A stretch of 64,000 bases of DNA from Dicaeum eximium. Lineage: Eukaryota > Chordata > Aves > Passeriformes > Dicaeidae. The position numbers were made by a program, and so were the translations under genes. The notes under the pieces are model-generated. The model did not search any database. It was not told where the DNA came from and saw nothing but the letters and a program-made list of their open reading frames with translations. The stretch lies in NCBI GenBank assembly GCA_013396995.1, contig VWZP01002217.1:144186-208185 (forward strand), given 5' to 3'. Within the stretch, counting starts at the first letter, position 1. Every line of letters starts with the position of its first letter. Shown here piece after piece: positions 10,310 through 25,560 of the stretch.

Positions 10310-13300
10310 CAAGGAAACGTTTCCTTCTTGCCCTCCAAACGTGAATCAGGTGAAATTAAATTTCAGTACACCATGCTGTTCTCTAGGCAGTGACATTTTA
10401 CTACACGATGAATCACCAGCACAGAAACATCTGTATCTTATCCCTTTGAAGAAATAGGATTCCATGCTTTCTGATGAAGCATAGCATTTGTATATAAACC
10501 AAGGCATTCACAAGGTATCAGATGTGAAATTCATAACTCCCTGAAGATAAAACAATTACGTTTTTTGTTTGATGTTCCTGTGATTCCAAGGCCTGTCTGA
10601 CCCTCTATGGCAGCATGAGTTTTGCAGGTAGTATATGAAAAATAATTTGCACAAGTTAACTCTTTAATATTTTTTACTTTTCTTTTGTCCTGATAGACAA
10701 AAATACATAATAGAAACTAGTGGCTGGATTTTGGTCATAGTCATTTGGGATCATCTGTATAATCCACATTCATTTGTTACTTCTAAACAGTCTGGCTAAT
10801 GAAATTATCACACTGTGGAGAAAAACAAGAGATGCAAACCATAGTGCTCAGCCCAGAGACTGATTTGCTGTTAAACCCACAGGTTTGGCTCATTTTCTGT
10901 CATTTACAACTACATTCTTTTAATCTTAGAATCTTTACATGGGCTTGGTCAACTTCACCATGGGATTGAAGAATGTCAGAAAACTGAGAAGAAAGTATGG
11001 ACTTTGATAACAGCTAATCAGATGTCCTAGATGCTACAGGATAATGAGTCTCCTAAGGTCCTGAAGTACAGATTTGAATGCATAAATGATGCACTGAATT
11101 TCCTTCAGTCCACTCAATAACAGCATCTGAACCTCCCAATGTATGAGTTCTTCAGATACTCAGAACTTCTCAAAATGAAACCACAGCATGCATATTCCAG
11201 ACCCAAATTTTAGCCACCAGTTTTGAAATATTTTTTAACTATTAAAAATATAAAATTGAATATTTCAAAAATTTGAACTATTTAAAAATGAATTAGCAAT
11301 GAATTATTATATTTAATAGCATTTTAGACATCCACAGCAAAAGCAGCCTTTTTTCAAAAATCATTATCACCTACTGTATCATAGTTATATGCAAATTGTT
11401 TTACATAGGAAGAACAGTTTTAATAAATTTTCCAAGATCCCTTAGCAATTTGAAACATTCTTACTCAGATAAAGTGTTCCTATAATCTTCTGCTGAGCTT
11501 CATGTAAGGTACTTGTCATTACAATTTCAAATTACCTTCATATTTTAAGAGGTGCCTGGAAGAGGACTGCAAGGCTGATGCTGTTGGGTGGCCACCAAAG
11601 GTACTAAAATGTGCTTCCATCTCATTTCTGAATTAGAAGCATTGCTAAAAAAGGTCACAGGGCAAACCACACAGATAAGAGAGATAGGTAATTATGCAAC
11701 TTATTGGATAATGGAGACAGAGGTTGTGCTGATGACAAGTGAACTCTGCAGTGTCTCAAGGGCTGGGGCACTGGCCCTGCTAGGGGAGTCTGAGTGATGG
11801 AGCTGCTTCTGCCTGGAGAAAGGAAGCACCTCAGGTCAGTCTTTTCCACCTACAATAAGGTCATGGTGTGGACAGAGCCAGGCTTTTTGTAGCAGCACAT
11901 GTAGCAGGACAAGGTGTGCATAACCTGAAACAAGACTAGTTCACACAGGGTTTAAGGAAAAACTTTTTTCCACATTAGTACAACCCAGCAGATGATCTCC
12001 TGACAACTCTTCCAAGTTGGATTATCCTAGGATACTATGAAAAGGCACACCCACCTACTTCCAAGTGATACAGGCTTCAAAGTCAGAAAGGAATATCCAG
12101 TTAAAAAGAAATACTTCCCCGAAGAAACCTTGAAGGAGCAACCATATCACCACATATCTAGGATGCAATTGTTAGTAGGAATATAGAATAGTCCTCCTCT
12201 CATACATCTTTCCGTTATATGATCTTTAAGTGATTTCTCATAAATGCTATTTTCCCCTACAATTTCCCATAAATGCAATTTCCCACTGAGCTTAGTGAGT
12301 TCACTGTTCAAAGAAAGTGGCACCTATCCCTAGAATATTTACTCTGTGCTGAATAGAATGTGTAGTGTAATGCAAGAATGTGTAGATAAAATGCAAGAAA
12401 ATGCTTAAAATGTCTGTACTTTTAAGTGAAAACAAGTAAATAAAATGAAAGGGAGAAACAGTTAAAATGCAGTTTAAAATGATGCTATTGTTCAGATATA
12501 CAAGTTTTTTTTTTTAGTAGTGTGACAATAATTCTCAAAGAGACAATAGCCAGTACCAGCTAGATTGGTCAAGACAACAAGGAAAGCCAAAAAAAAAACC
12601 AAGCCCAAGATTAGACATTTGGAAATATAATAGATTATACCAGCTGGAGCAGGTAAATAAAGCTCTTCAAGGATGTTTTCCATAATCTTTTCCCACCTAC
12701 AGTAGTTTAGTCAGATCAATTCAAATCCTTGTTGCAAATGGTGACTCCACCCAAACTGCAAAAAGCCTAAAACGTGTGATATTAAAGATACACAAGTAAT
12801 GTATTTCCACATTTGGACTTCAACCTTAAAGAAACTAATTTTCTTTTTTTTTATGAGAAAGAAAAAAGGGATTGAGCCCATCCCTATAAATATACAGAGC
12901 CAGAGCTCCAAATTTACACAACGCACAAACTCGAGGGTTTGTGTACTTCTCAATCCAGCATGCCTGGAAGCTGTGACAATTCATTTATTAATCTCCCCAG
13001 CATTCTCCACTTACAGGCTCTGAACTTCAGCCTTAATTGAAAGGCACTTGCCCTTGTCAGCAACATGGAAAGCAGCACCCTATGAGCTGATGGGGCAAAA
13101 CCCAGCCACAGCCCACAACAGAAGCCCAAACAAAATCCTCATTTCCTATGTGTAAAAAAACCCAGAACCTGAAGTATGTAGCCACAGCTTGTGTGCAGCA
13201 GGGATATTCTAACATACAGTGCTGAGTACGTGAAGTGTGCTTCACAGGTACACTGCAAGTTAGCAGAGAGCTCTTCACCTCACATGGCAAAAAACACATG

Positions 13301-13489
13301 GTGAGGCTTCAGAACACTTGAGAGTTAACCTTACTGCTTCCACTCACCACCACCCAGTTCTCCTTAGCAATGGGCTAGTCAGGATCCAGATAAGTCTTTT
13401 CTGAAAAAAAATCAGTTGGTGATATTCCCTTTATTAGATTTCTTTTTCTTTCCTTGTGGTTTTTGGGGGTTTTGTGCGTTTTTTTGTGG

Positions 13490-13494
13490 TTTTG

Positions 13495-13525
<31 letters not shown>
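13490..13525. repeat. (GTTTT)n microsatellite
   Basis: About six consecutive GTTTT units sit in a wider T/G-rich region (13440-13540). The unit is the same as in the FST intron 1 tract. Confidence 0.85.
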
Positions 13526-14662
13526 GTGGTTGTTTTTTTAATTCTATTTCGAATGAGACATTGCAAATATAAAACTGAGAGAAATTAAGAAGTAACAGGA
13601 AAGTATCACAGCAAGGTAAATGAAAGAAAAAAAAGAAGGAAGATGGCAGAGTAAAGCTACAAGGAAAAAGACCAGAAGAACAAAAAGAAATAAAATTATT
13701 CTAAAAGTTGCATGTGGAGAACTACACACCACAAGGCCAGTTGTGTCAGACCCTCAGATGCATGAGCAATTCTATGAACGCTGAAGTGCCATCTACTGGT
13801 ACATCTTGCGCTAATTGTGTTGCTTGGAGTCCACCATAGGACTCCAAAAATGGAATGGGAGATCCATGTCTTTCTCTGACACTGACTTTTTGGTGACTGT
13901 GGGTAATGGATCTTGTGTTATAGTCTCTCCACTGTAAAAGGCAGATACTGAGGTTTCAACTAACCTGTGTGCTTCACAACCGGTGCAAAGCTCTTTCAAA
14001 TGTAGTGGTAGACTGTTTTGCAAGACAAGTAGACAAAATTTCGCATGTCCACATTCAACCCAGCACTTCTGGACAAGATGTTAAAAAATGAAATGTGAGA
14101 CTCATAAGAAACTGAGAGCAGAAGACAGATGAGGAAAAAGAAAAGATAAGACAGTAAAGACCAGTAGGAGTTAAGGAGGAGGAGAATCAATAGAATACAG
14201 TGTAAATGATTAATTGCTAAGGACAATACAATTTAAACTGCAGTTTTACCAGATGTGTATGTGTTGCTCCAGCTGTGGGAACAGTAGACTCTCCAGATCT
14301 TGTTTCTGACACACAATAACTGTGAACTCCATTATGTGCAAATAATAAATCTAAGCAGCACCTCCAACATATGAATGAGCAAAAAAAAGGAGGTCATATT
14401 TTCAGAAGTGTTAGCACATATTTGTCAACACCAAACTTAGCTAAATAGCACTTATAATAGCTAAAGGAAGACTACAAGACAATAGAAACACATTCACAAA
14501 GCACTATGTGATCTCACAAGTAGATACATGGTTTTGAAACTCCATGTTTAATAGGTAAGGCCCCTGGGGATGGCAGACAGGCAGGGTTTTGGGTAGACTG
14601 GATGGGCTTGTTTTGCTGATGTATTTACTGGCTGGTATGTTAATTTTTTCAATGTGTTATAG

Positions 14663-14781
14663 AGCCGTTCCCAAGTTAGGGTCATGATCCCACTTGGGGC
14701 CCACAAGCCTGGAAGTGAAAATGAAAGTGAGGTTGTGACCCTGGAAGTAGGGTTGCTAAGGGAAAACTTTGGGAAGCACTG
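14663..14781. mobile_element. hAT/Charlie-like non-autonomous DNA transposon relic
   Basis: The left end reads CCGTTCCCAAGTTAGGGTCATGATCCC. The reverse complement of the right end reads CAGTGCTTCCCAAAGTTTTCCC. Both resemble the CAGTGGTTCCCAAAC-type termini of Charlie/hAT elements, and the interior has the typical GGGTC-GACCC signature. The element is about 120 bp and diverged. I could not see a clear 8-bp target duplication. Confidence 0.45.
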
Positions 14782-17700
14782 ATGTTGTGCTACTAGGTGA
14801 GACCCCTACGTGGACAGTGTGTTTAATCGCTGCTGAGAGACAAAGGTTTTACTGGTGCCTATATTTCTCAGCGTTAAGTCTCATTTCTGACTGATTTATT
14901 GCCAGATTCAAGTAAATGTCTCAGGTACATGAAGAGAGACTTGAGAATTACACTCAGAATTTTGAGTACTACATCTTGAAAAGATAAGGCCCACAACGCA
15001 GTAAAGACACATCAACCACTTTATTTAAAATATCCATTAGTAGCTACAACATACAGACTAGAGCACTTTTCTCACCTTGGCCAGAAGAAATTACTCCTAC
15101 TTTTGCCATTTTTCAAAAGTATGATCACACCACCAGGTCATCATTGTGGCATGTGGCAAAGCCTGGGTTTTGTTGAAGTCTGGTTTGTTACTGGGCAACA
15201 GGAGGGGTTGTCCCTGACCACTTATATAATCTTTGGGCAAGGAACAAGTATGTTGGCTAAGAAAAGAGTTACCACGTTAAGAAAAATACTCAATAGAAAG
15301 GGATAACCACTCTGAAGTCTGACATTCCTTAGAAGAAGTGGCACAGATACCTTCTTCAAGAACAGATCCTAAGATTGAATCCAGCCCAAACTGGTGAAGA
15401 TTTGAAGGTTTAGTTGCCAGGACAAATTAATCTAGTGCCATTTCGGGCACTAGAATATCCTTGTTGGTTTTTGGCTGTGTACCCAAATAAGAGAGCTTTT
15501 CCATAGCTCTGGTGTCATTTCTGACACCCCACAAGGGAGCTTTGATACGCCAATGAGTTTTGAATAGAAAAAGATCCCTGTGTGTGGACAAATGAATTGA
15601 ACTCTTAGGATCTTAAGTCTAAGTAAGTACTTTTGAAGACTCATGGAAAGTAGACATAAAGAGTTGCATCTTCTTATTTCTCATGCACTATGCACATTTA
15701 TTTCAATCTAAAATTATACTGTGCCATGACTGCAACTTTCAGTGTGGAGCTGGATAATATTTCTGACTTTCACCTAGAGAAATATTCTGTAGTCAGTAAC
15801 AGAATAATTGTGATAAGCAGATGCCATTTCAGTAAGTGAAGAAGCATCAACAGCTGATTTTTGGCAGCAACATGTCTCTGTTTCTTATTCATTAGTTACT
15901 TCTATTGATTTATACCAGGATTAATTATTGATAAAAATATTTCATCCATATTTTTATGTCACAAGCAGGGAAAAAGGCATGGCTGTGAATAATCCATAGA
16001 ATGGCTGATGAAGCATAAATTCCTCAGAGAGTATCAGATATCCACCTGGTGTCCCTGAGTGCTGGATTTCACATTTAAATCTCTGAATTAACAGATGTGT
16101 ACAGTCACACACAGGCAGAAAGCCCCTTCTTGATACTACATCTAAGGAGACTCACGGATACTGTTTATTTTCACAAAATGGCGGGGTATCTTGTGCTTGT
16201 GAAATTTATTCCAAATCTACACATCTTGGAATGTTAATAACCAGTATCTGCACAGAGTTCAACTTCCAAATTTTAGTTCCCAAAGCACATCTTAAAAAGA
16301 CAAGTATACTCATTGAAATCAGTTTCCAAAGAGAAAAAGCTACATTTTTGAGCAGAAGTCTCCAAATCTGAAAAACATGCTCTTCTAATGTATGCAACCC
16401 TATTAAAAATAACATTTTCTAATTTTTGCCTGAACATTTTGGCAACTGAGATCCAAATATTTGAAATTAACTGAGGCAAATAAAATTCATAGAAGCCATT
16501 ATAAGAAAAACTAAAAATGGTAGGTTTCAAAAAGAAAGAACTTCATTTAAAGCTTACCATATTTTAAAAAACTGCACATTTCAGATCCTTCCATTTCCTC
16601 TGTTAGATGTGGGGATTGTATAATAATATTATATTTTCAAGCTTTTTCTCCACAACTATGGATACTATAAATATAGGCTCCTATGAAGCAACCATGTTAT
16701 GCAAGAATTTGGGGATCTTAAGAAACAAAACAAAAACAAACATTGAAAAACATAATAAAGTCATTAAGAGTCAGCAAGGCTCCTGCCAACCAGAGAGGAT
16801 TTTATTTATTCAGAACTACGTCCTGTGAAACTGAAGTCTTACCTGCATTTAAGAACACCTCTTTTAATTAGTCCCACATAGGGCAAATAATTCTGCTCAT
16901 CTAGAAATGGTAATTCTAGCTTAAATATGTTTTAAAGGTGTATCCTGTTTTTAGTAGTGAAGTGAGGGTCTATCTTCAGCAAGAATGTCAGCGTACCTAC
17001 ATCTTTGGAAAGGTAGTGTAAAGGACAGTTACCATGCCAAAAAAAAAAAAAAGGAAATTCTATTGCTAGCAAACATAATCATTATGTCAGTAAAATGTAT
17101 CAAGTATAGACCAGACTGGAATACACCATTTTCAGAAGTACCACAGAAATCAAATTGTTATTTAGAATTTGATTTTTCGCAGTAGCAAGTAGCCACAGCT
17201 GCTTATAAATAGTTTTAATAGCTGTTTTTCACTGCAGTAGCAATCTATAAGAACATATCAGATAATCTTTTATTATAGTCTTGTAAAATATTCAACAACA
17301 TGTATTAAGCCTTGTGTTCTCTCTATTCTAATGATGCTAATAATAAAAAACCCCCCAAAACCCAAACAACATAATATTTTGACATATGTGATCCCTAGAA
17401 GAAGAGTTGAATATGTCTGTCACTGTGAAATCTTCATCTTTTCTAATGAAATCAAAATATTTAAAATCAGTTTTTTAACAACCCATGGAAAAATGCTTGC
17501 ACAAACTATCTGGATATTGAAAACAAATGAATGTCATTGTTTGCACATACAATCACTTGCTGTGCTGTCTTGTCTCAGGCAGATTCTGCACTGACTCCTA
17601 AAAAGTTCCATGGGTTTCACAAAACCTGCAAATCACAAATGAAATCTTTGTTTAAAGCCTCCAGTGCGGGAACAAGTGGCTCAACAAAGTCGAGGGCGTG

Positions 17701-20700
17701 TAACAACTGCCGCTCATGAGGAAGGTCTGACAGATCCACCATTGCATTTATTTTTCCCTCTCCCCAGGTTGCAAAGCAGCACTGCTGCTGCTAAGTAAAT
17801 CTAAGCTGAGGAAAGAGGTGGTTTTTGCCCTTCCACTACTTATGTGGAGGCATGTATCCCTAAGCCACTGAGTTCAGTACAGAGAGCTGGGTTGGGGGCT
17901 TAAGAGGCAGAAAGGGACTCTGGATAGTACCCTAAGGAAGGCAGGGATGCAACAAAATCTGGTAACACTGTATAGACAGGCTCAGTAGGGTCACTCAGCA
18001 TGGGTGTGAGTGTAGTGTGAATTTGTTATCAAAGTTCCTGGCATACTTTTGGCTCAGGCCAAAACTACCTCTCTTCCACAATTCAAAATTTTATTTCCAG
18101 CACCTGCACAGGCCAAGGATCATCCCCAGTAAGAATACAGTAACACAGTCAAGAGGAAAAGCCATATAGACACAGGCTTTGGCTTCAAAGAAAAGTCCAT
18201 TTTATTCATTCACACAGACACAACCTTCAGGTTAGGTTTACACACTGTCTGTGTGAAACACTTTATTTATATAGTTCTAGAAATTACTTGTATAACTTGC
18301 AACTGATGAAATGACATAAGACAAAGCCACAAATGAGCTGTGCATGATATTCATCTTAATTTTCCAGCAAAGGCAAGCGTGTATCAACCTGACTATGTTC
18401 CTTACTCCTTTAAATGTACCATAGAGAGTTTTCTTGGAGAATCAGGAAAGAGACAGCAGTTAAGGGAATGTACTCAACTAATACCTTAATATGCAAACAG
18501 TATATAAGCAAAACACTAATAAACAGAAAATGTGCTTGTTATTAAAATACTCAGGAAAAAATTGATTTATTTCAGTAATTTCAGTGAACTTCACAATCTG
18601 TGTTTCTGAATAGGAGAAATGCCAGATTTGGAATAAGTGGTTGCCTTATGGAATCTTGGCGTTTTCTCCTGCTCAGAAATGCAAACTCTGAAGTTCAACT
18701 GAGCTATGCAAATCATCTCGTCTTATGCTCCTCTTATTAGGCAATTCTGTCTTGATATTCTGAGTAATGAACTGCATAACACAGTCTCAACAGTACGTGG
18801 AATCAACATGTTACTTCAAGAGCAATGACACTTTCAGTAAAAAATTGCTTAGAATAATTTCTTTTATCCTTAAATTAAAGAGCTGCTGTCTGCACAAACA
18901 TAGCTAGGCAGACTGAAGCAAAGAATGGGAAGGAATGAAGTGCTATTGGACACACCTCACGGGTTCTTGATGTTGCTAGGAATATTCCAGCTGCATAGCT
19001 CAGTCTGAGATGCTATCTACACTATGGGATGTGGGCATATAATTCACATTTCCTTTCTTGTATGTCACTGATCTGTCTACATGAGAATAGGTTATCTAAC
19101 CTTCTGAATAAGCTCTGTTTTAGAAAAGATCACAGAAATTTTGGCAAGGTTACAGCAAACACCAAAATAGAAAAAGAAATGGGAAAAAAAGGAAGAATGC
19201 ATGACAAAGCATATTAAAATAGCTGGATGGACTACTAGTCCTAGGAAGCAAATAAGAGGAGCTAAATAACAGATGCTTATGTGCCTTTTTTTTTTTTNAA
19301 GGTGGTTTTCCAGCACAGAATTGATTAAAAGCTACCTGCTTGGAGCACCCTTGTGGAAAGAAAGCACTCTAGTTTTCCAGGAGTAACTAAGCAGAGACAA
19401 GGCTACAGCCTTGCTACTTCAGAGCAGTATGGTAATTGCATTGTCTTCATTAGGATTTTGCATGCTGGGAACTAGTTGATTCACTGAAGTAAAAAGAACC
19501 CAGATGAAATAGAAATTAGTGAAGTAACAACTTCTGAGCCTTCATTTCAATATCAGCTGGAGAAATCTGCACCTGATTTGAGCATCCAGGTCAGCCCAGG
19601 AGCTTAGTGCAGTATTAGTCTTCCACTTGTGAGAGCTGTAGTCCCTTTGTGTGTGCAAAGCCTGATCTGGTGTTCTACTGAAAATCCACTCTCTTGCAAT
19701 AAGATAAGCTTTTTAATTTTTCTATTGGAAGAACATTCTGTCTTGGGTAGAACTGTTTGAAAGTCTCAGACAGCCATCACCACTCTGATGACTTTAACCT
19801 AGGATTTGCACTGCAAAGGAAGTGGGCAATCAGCCTTGGCAAAGGTGAGATCCCAACTTTAGAAAGATAAAGATATCCAGTTAGAAAGGCACAAGAAAAC
19901 TACAAAATAGTGACTTGCAAAATAGTTGCATTTCTGAGGCTAATTTTAGGAGGGAGTTTGCTAAGATGTATTTGTTAATCCATCAGACCTAATTGCAACT
20001 AAAGCAATCTGTCAAGATATTATCTTACCTGTCAAGAAAATATCTTACCTTAAAATTAAGTTTTGATCTAACTTACGTGGTCCATGGATGGAGGAAGAGA
20101 AGACTGTTCTGTTTTCCTGTAGACATGAGGATTTGTGGGCCAGTTGCCTTTTTCTTACATCATCTCTATTTCCATCAAGGCACCTAGACTGCTTGTATAC
20201 CCTTAAAAGATACTGTCAAGAAGTGCTTTACTATGGAAATCACATATATCCCTAGAAATTATGACCTTTAAATAAAAAAAAGTCAGCTATATTTTAAAAA
20301 ATACATAAAAATTAAGACCAAATAGATGGAAGTTCTGAAAGCTTACTATAACCATCCTGTTAGCTAACAGGGACCCTTTTTTGTTGTAGTTTGCACTCAA
20401 AATCCATAATTCTGTAGGGTTTTAGCTGCTATAAAGTTTGCAAGGGGTCTTCAAGTCCTTCTTGGACAGGTTACATGGTAATTGAAAGATAAAAGGTGAA
20501 AGGGACATCAAGTACCTAGGATACTACAAAGAAATACAATTTTCCTCCAAATATTTACATGGGATGATATGGAAATAAAAAGAACTCTTTGTGATTCCTT
20601 TCGACTGACTCCTCTCCACCTACTTTTGCTGTAAAAAGGAGGATGACCTATGCCCAAAAAAAGCATGACTTGGTGACTCGCGAAAAAGGGAATGAGTAAT

Positions 20701-23700
20701 ACAAACCCAAGAAATTGGATTAAGCTAGAATAATTTTCCAATAAAAACATTCCCTAGAAAGTCTGAGTTTGGAGCTTATTTTTACATCAAAGTATTTAAA
20801 CTTCCACTGATACTTACAGTTTCAGAAATCCCAGTGTTGTATTTTTCCATTAACAAGCAAATTTTAATTTCTGATTTCCAGCTTTCAGCTGGTTGACATA
20901 GAAAAGAGAAGAAGTGAATGACATTCTAGGAAATCTTGGAATTCTTGATCTTTAAGACCTGGGATAAAAAGCTTCAGGTTCCATGAGGCTTTTGTATAGA
21001 TAAGATTATTATTTGCAGTGACAACCTCTGATCAGACATAGCATTGCGCACATTTAAAAATAAAAAACATATTTTCACACAAAGGAAATGAAACAGAGAT
21101 AATCCACTTGAGCATCAGCAAAAATCATGCCATGACACCATAAGCGCAATTCTTAGTTTGCTAAAAGAAGGTGGGGATTACAGGAAAGATGATAAGGCAG
21201 GTAAAAAAACCCCAAAAACACAACAAACAAACAAAACAAACATGCAAAAACAAAATGAGGAAAAATTAGATAATCACAAGTGGTCACAAGAAATAAAGTA
21301 TCCCACCTGATTGCTTCTTAATCATCTTTGTTTAATATATTTGTTGACTTTACTTTGAAGCAAAATCCAAGTCTACAGATGTTGGCAGCAGACATTAGGA
21401 TCCATGCTAGTAGTACAGATAAAGACACACATACAACCTAGAAAGAATTATATGACTTTATATGAATTATCAGTTATATGAATTATATGACATGATTAAT
21501 TGGCTAGTGAAAACCAACAAAAGAATGAGACTGCAGGTGAGGAACAACTAAAAGTGATACAAGACAATAGTGTGATATGAACAAGCTTCAAGTCAAACAA
21601 AATCCCAGGACAGGATGCAAAGAGAAATGAGGCTCTTGAACAGACTTCCATAAGGAGCAATGTGGAAAAATTAGTCCAGATCCTCTTAAGATGGAACTTT
21701 ATTAAAAAAGGTTATGTGATATAGTTGCCTAAAATAGGAAGGAGATTGGGTGTGCTAAAAGATTCTTTTTGATCCTATATATTCTTGGTTTAAAGGACCA
21801 AAACACTTTGCCGCTATTTCTAGAAATATGATTTACAAGGACGATAACCTGCATTCAACAACTTTATATTAAAATTTATTTTCTTGCTCCAGTTTTTCAT
21901 GTTGAGAAGCTATCACTACAAAATCTTTAACGCATTCCAGGAAAGAATTTGAACACAGGAATTCAAGTAGTGATACAAAGTTTTTAACCTGATGAGACAA
22001 CAGCCGAAACAGAATAAATATGTTAAAGAAACCATGGCTTTGCCTTTGTAGGGACACTTTAAGGACTGAAAGGTGTGGTGATGAAGAAGGTCATAAAGAT
22101 AATTAATCAATGCAAAGTTCAAAATAATCTACAGAAGCATTCCTGAAATCCACCCATCCCCCATTTTGTAGTAAACCAGTAACAATTAAACAAAGTTTTG
22201 TACCAATATAAAAAGTTCTAGGGGTTTACCAGATATATCATTTTCCTGCTGGCAAATCAAACACTGCTTATTATAAAACTACAGAAATTGTGAATATGGT
22301 GTATACACTTTATAAGGTGGAATTTTTTCAAGAAATATCCCTAAAACTTGAAATTCAGAAGCATGTAAAAACTTGTTTCAACATTGTTGTCTGTGTTCCT
22401 AAAGACAGAAAACTAAGAAATGGGAAAATTCCTTCTCTATTTTCACTGTACTTTATGAATCTAGTTGTTTTCTGAAATGCAAATTGCAACATTGTCAATA
22501 AAGGGAATATTTCAAGAGACTGAAAAAGTTTGAATGTTTTTCCCAAGATATAAAATATGGCAAGGTTTATTTAAATCTTCTTCTGAAAGTTGTAATTTTT
22601 TTTTTTTTGCAGTTGTTTCTTTGTTTTTTGAAGGGTTTTTTTAGGTCATTGGAATTGGAGACCTCAATTCAGTGAAGTATATTAGCACATTCCAAGTTTC
22701 TTTAGGGGCATGAATAGCTCAATTGAATGCATGAAGGACTCTATATAATATCAATGTCAAAAATAGACCTGGGTTTTAAACATATATGAGGCTGCATTAT
22801 AAAGTATTTTACATTAATATCTGTTAAAAATGCATTTGATTTTAAATATGGTAATATAAAAAGGATAATATAAATTAGGAATACATTGAAAAACCAAATA
22901 TGAGGCTAAAAGACTTCCTTGAAATCATCTGATCCTGTTAGATACTACTTAAACAGTTATTACACATATTAAGTAAAATAATTGTTGTGAACAGATATAA
23001 ATTTTTGCCACTTCTAAGATTCATCTGAATTAGAGCTATGAGGCATAAGATGAAATTTGAAAATTTTTCTAATGTCCTATTTTTTTTTCTGAGAGCCTTT
23101 GTTCTCATTCAGAATGCCAGTGATCCTCTCTAGACCACAGAGATTCAATGGAAAACCTTTATTATTATGTCCATTTTGTTCATAAATGTACTCTTTTATT
23201 TCATCTTGTGCTCTCTTTTCAGAACAACTACCCTCCTCTTCAAAAAGGAAAACCCTAACAGCACTTTACTCCAGTGAATTCCAGTAAAAGGAGGCAAGCA
23301 ATAATAGTATGGATTAACAGCCATTAAAATGAAACCATATGGAAACATGGGCAGAGGATTTGAGAAGGAAAAGTACTGCTTAAAAATTAATCTTTATGTC
23401 TTAAAAGGGATTGTTAGGAACATTGCAAAAGTTCTGAAAACTCTTAATTCAATGCTGCTACAAAGCCAGTATTCTGAAAAAGCAAAACAATGTCTATGTT
23501 ACCAGACTCGATCCTCTAAGAATGACTGTCCAGGAAATACACTTTGTGACCTATATCTAAAGTAACAAAAGGCCCTGAAGAACACTTATGGTATCTGTCA
23601 TTTAAGTAACAATTTCTGTGATCACTGACATGTACATGTGAACAGGGAATTTATTACACTTTTGGAATACTATTACCCTTTACCTTTTTATGAAGAAAAT

Positions 23701-25560
23701 AGAAAATGAGGAATAGTCTCCACTGAGTGATACGGCAAATAAAGTACAGAGAAAGAAATGTAAGAGCTACAGTAGTACTTAGCCTGTTGTTTATCACAAG
23801 AGAAGAAAATATCACTTAAATTATAATTTAAAAACAGTTAAAATTACAGGTTTTTGCCTGCTTTTCACTGCACTTCATTGATATAAAATGGAAAATACAT
23901 AGAAAAGTGGTCCGAAAGAAGGGGAGTTTTAATGATAGTTTCCAAACTGACATGAAGAATACAGACACAACAGAGATTACAAGTCTTTTTTATTACATTT
24001 CTGCTTTCCTTATGGAATGGGATAATCTCACAAAAATGAATTTCTAAGAAAATAATTACTCAAAAGAAAGATAATTGCTAGTGTAAGACTTAGATGCCAG
24101 AAAAAGCATGGGAAGAAAGGTAAGGAGAGTGACAATAAATAAATTGATAAAATCAGAAGAGAATTAGCAAGATGTAATTTCACAAGCCAATTAATCTACC
24201 AAATGCCTAACTATGTTATTGGAGAGCAGGAAGAGAAAAAGTAATGATCATACCATTTGTATGAAAGAGCCTTGCTTTCACAACAAATGGACGAGTTCAA
24301 TCTCTCCAATTAAATCTTGACATGTTAATATCTGAGTCAAAAGGCACAAGTATGACTGACTTTGCCATCTATTTTAGTTAAAACTAAACTCAACAGGAAC
24401 ACTGAACTTAGTGGAAAAGACCTATTTACGTATAATAGTCTCTGTTTCAGATGAAATATGATTTTATTTTAGTGGGTTTTCCTTGTGTTGCAATACAACT
24501 GCTTATGGTGGAAACTGAATCTGATACAAAACTAAACCAGCAACAGTTTAGTCAAGAAAAGAGAAAAGTGACCCCAAATTAAAAAAGGACTGCACAAACT
24601 ATTTTCTATTATAATTATATATTTGGAGGAGTGTTTTATTTAATTTTTTATTGCAAAATTGTAATCCATTTTCATTTGAGAGGGAATTAATGTCACTTTT
24701 GCTTTGACTGGGGGTTATTGTAAGAAAGGCATAGTGTTCTTTTACCAGTGTATTGAGTAAAATCACATATTCTTCAACATATTATCTTATAAATCACTCA
24801 GATTTTTCTTTTCAGGACATTTTCTAAATATTCTGCTAATATGTATTTCAGCAACTTAGTTCTGTGGAAACAGAATCATTAATCCTTAAAAAAGCTAAGA
24901 ACTGCTTTACAGAAATCATATTGTTTTTCTGGAATCATAATCCTTTTTGTAGAAACTAATTGTGTCAGCAAAATATTCCTGGTTCAACTAATACAGTGAT
25001 AGTCACAATTAAAATTTAAAGTACTTTATAGCACACTTCATCACAGGAGAAGATTTTTATGACTTTCATCCAAATACAGAAGGTTCAGAAATACAGGTGT
25101 GGTTTCTTCCAGCATGCCAGTGCACAAGGCAGACAAATACAAAATTTGTATTTCCTTATCCAAAGTACTCACAGCCAAAGCAAGTATAATTCAAATGGGT
25201 TGTTGCCTTCTTTTTTGCAATCTCTTGATTTCAGATTCCAGCTGTTGTCAGGATATCCATCTTTCATTTCGATACCAACAGTTATGAACAGTTTCAGATA
25301 TTGAAATTTTTGGCAGCTCTTGTGTATCTTAAGACTCTGAACTTAAGAAAAACCTTAATTTTTATTTTACAACAAAGATCCAAAATAATGTACATGGTTC
25401 CATAGGATAATTTGATTATGAAACGTGAGTAAATCAAATAGGCCCAAATGTCTGGAGGCGAACAATGTGTTTATTTTTATTTAGCAAACTCTTTACCTTT
25501 CAGGGCCCCTTCTCATTTCTGAACAGACTGATTTGCAATGCTAGATATGCCACAAATGAA
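14782..25560. other. Intergenic AT-rich stretch
   Basis: About 10.8 kb with no supportable gene. It contains local short duplications (two TGTCAAGA-AATATCTTACCT-like units near 20010-20050; repeated TTATATGA words near 21450-21495), an AAACA-rich tract near 21200-21260, and a T-run ending in a single N at 19298. Possible conserved regulatory elements for FST cannot be judged without alignment. Confidence 0.65.
19298..19298. other. Single N at the end of a T homopolymer
   Basis: One N follows about twelve Ts. It is probably a closed or collapsed assembly gap at a homopolymer. Confidence 0.8.

Larger units (their letters stand above)
7509..14662. other. Intergenic AT-rich stretch
   Basis: About 7 kb without a supportable gene. 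It holds a perfect 20-bp tandem duplication near 9421-9460, a TG/GCATG-rich tract near 9595-9625, a pyrimidine-rich tract near 10257-10309 and a (GTTTT)n tract near 13490-13525. Open frames are short, AT-rich and show no family match I can recognise. Confidence 0.7.
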
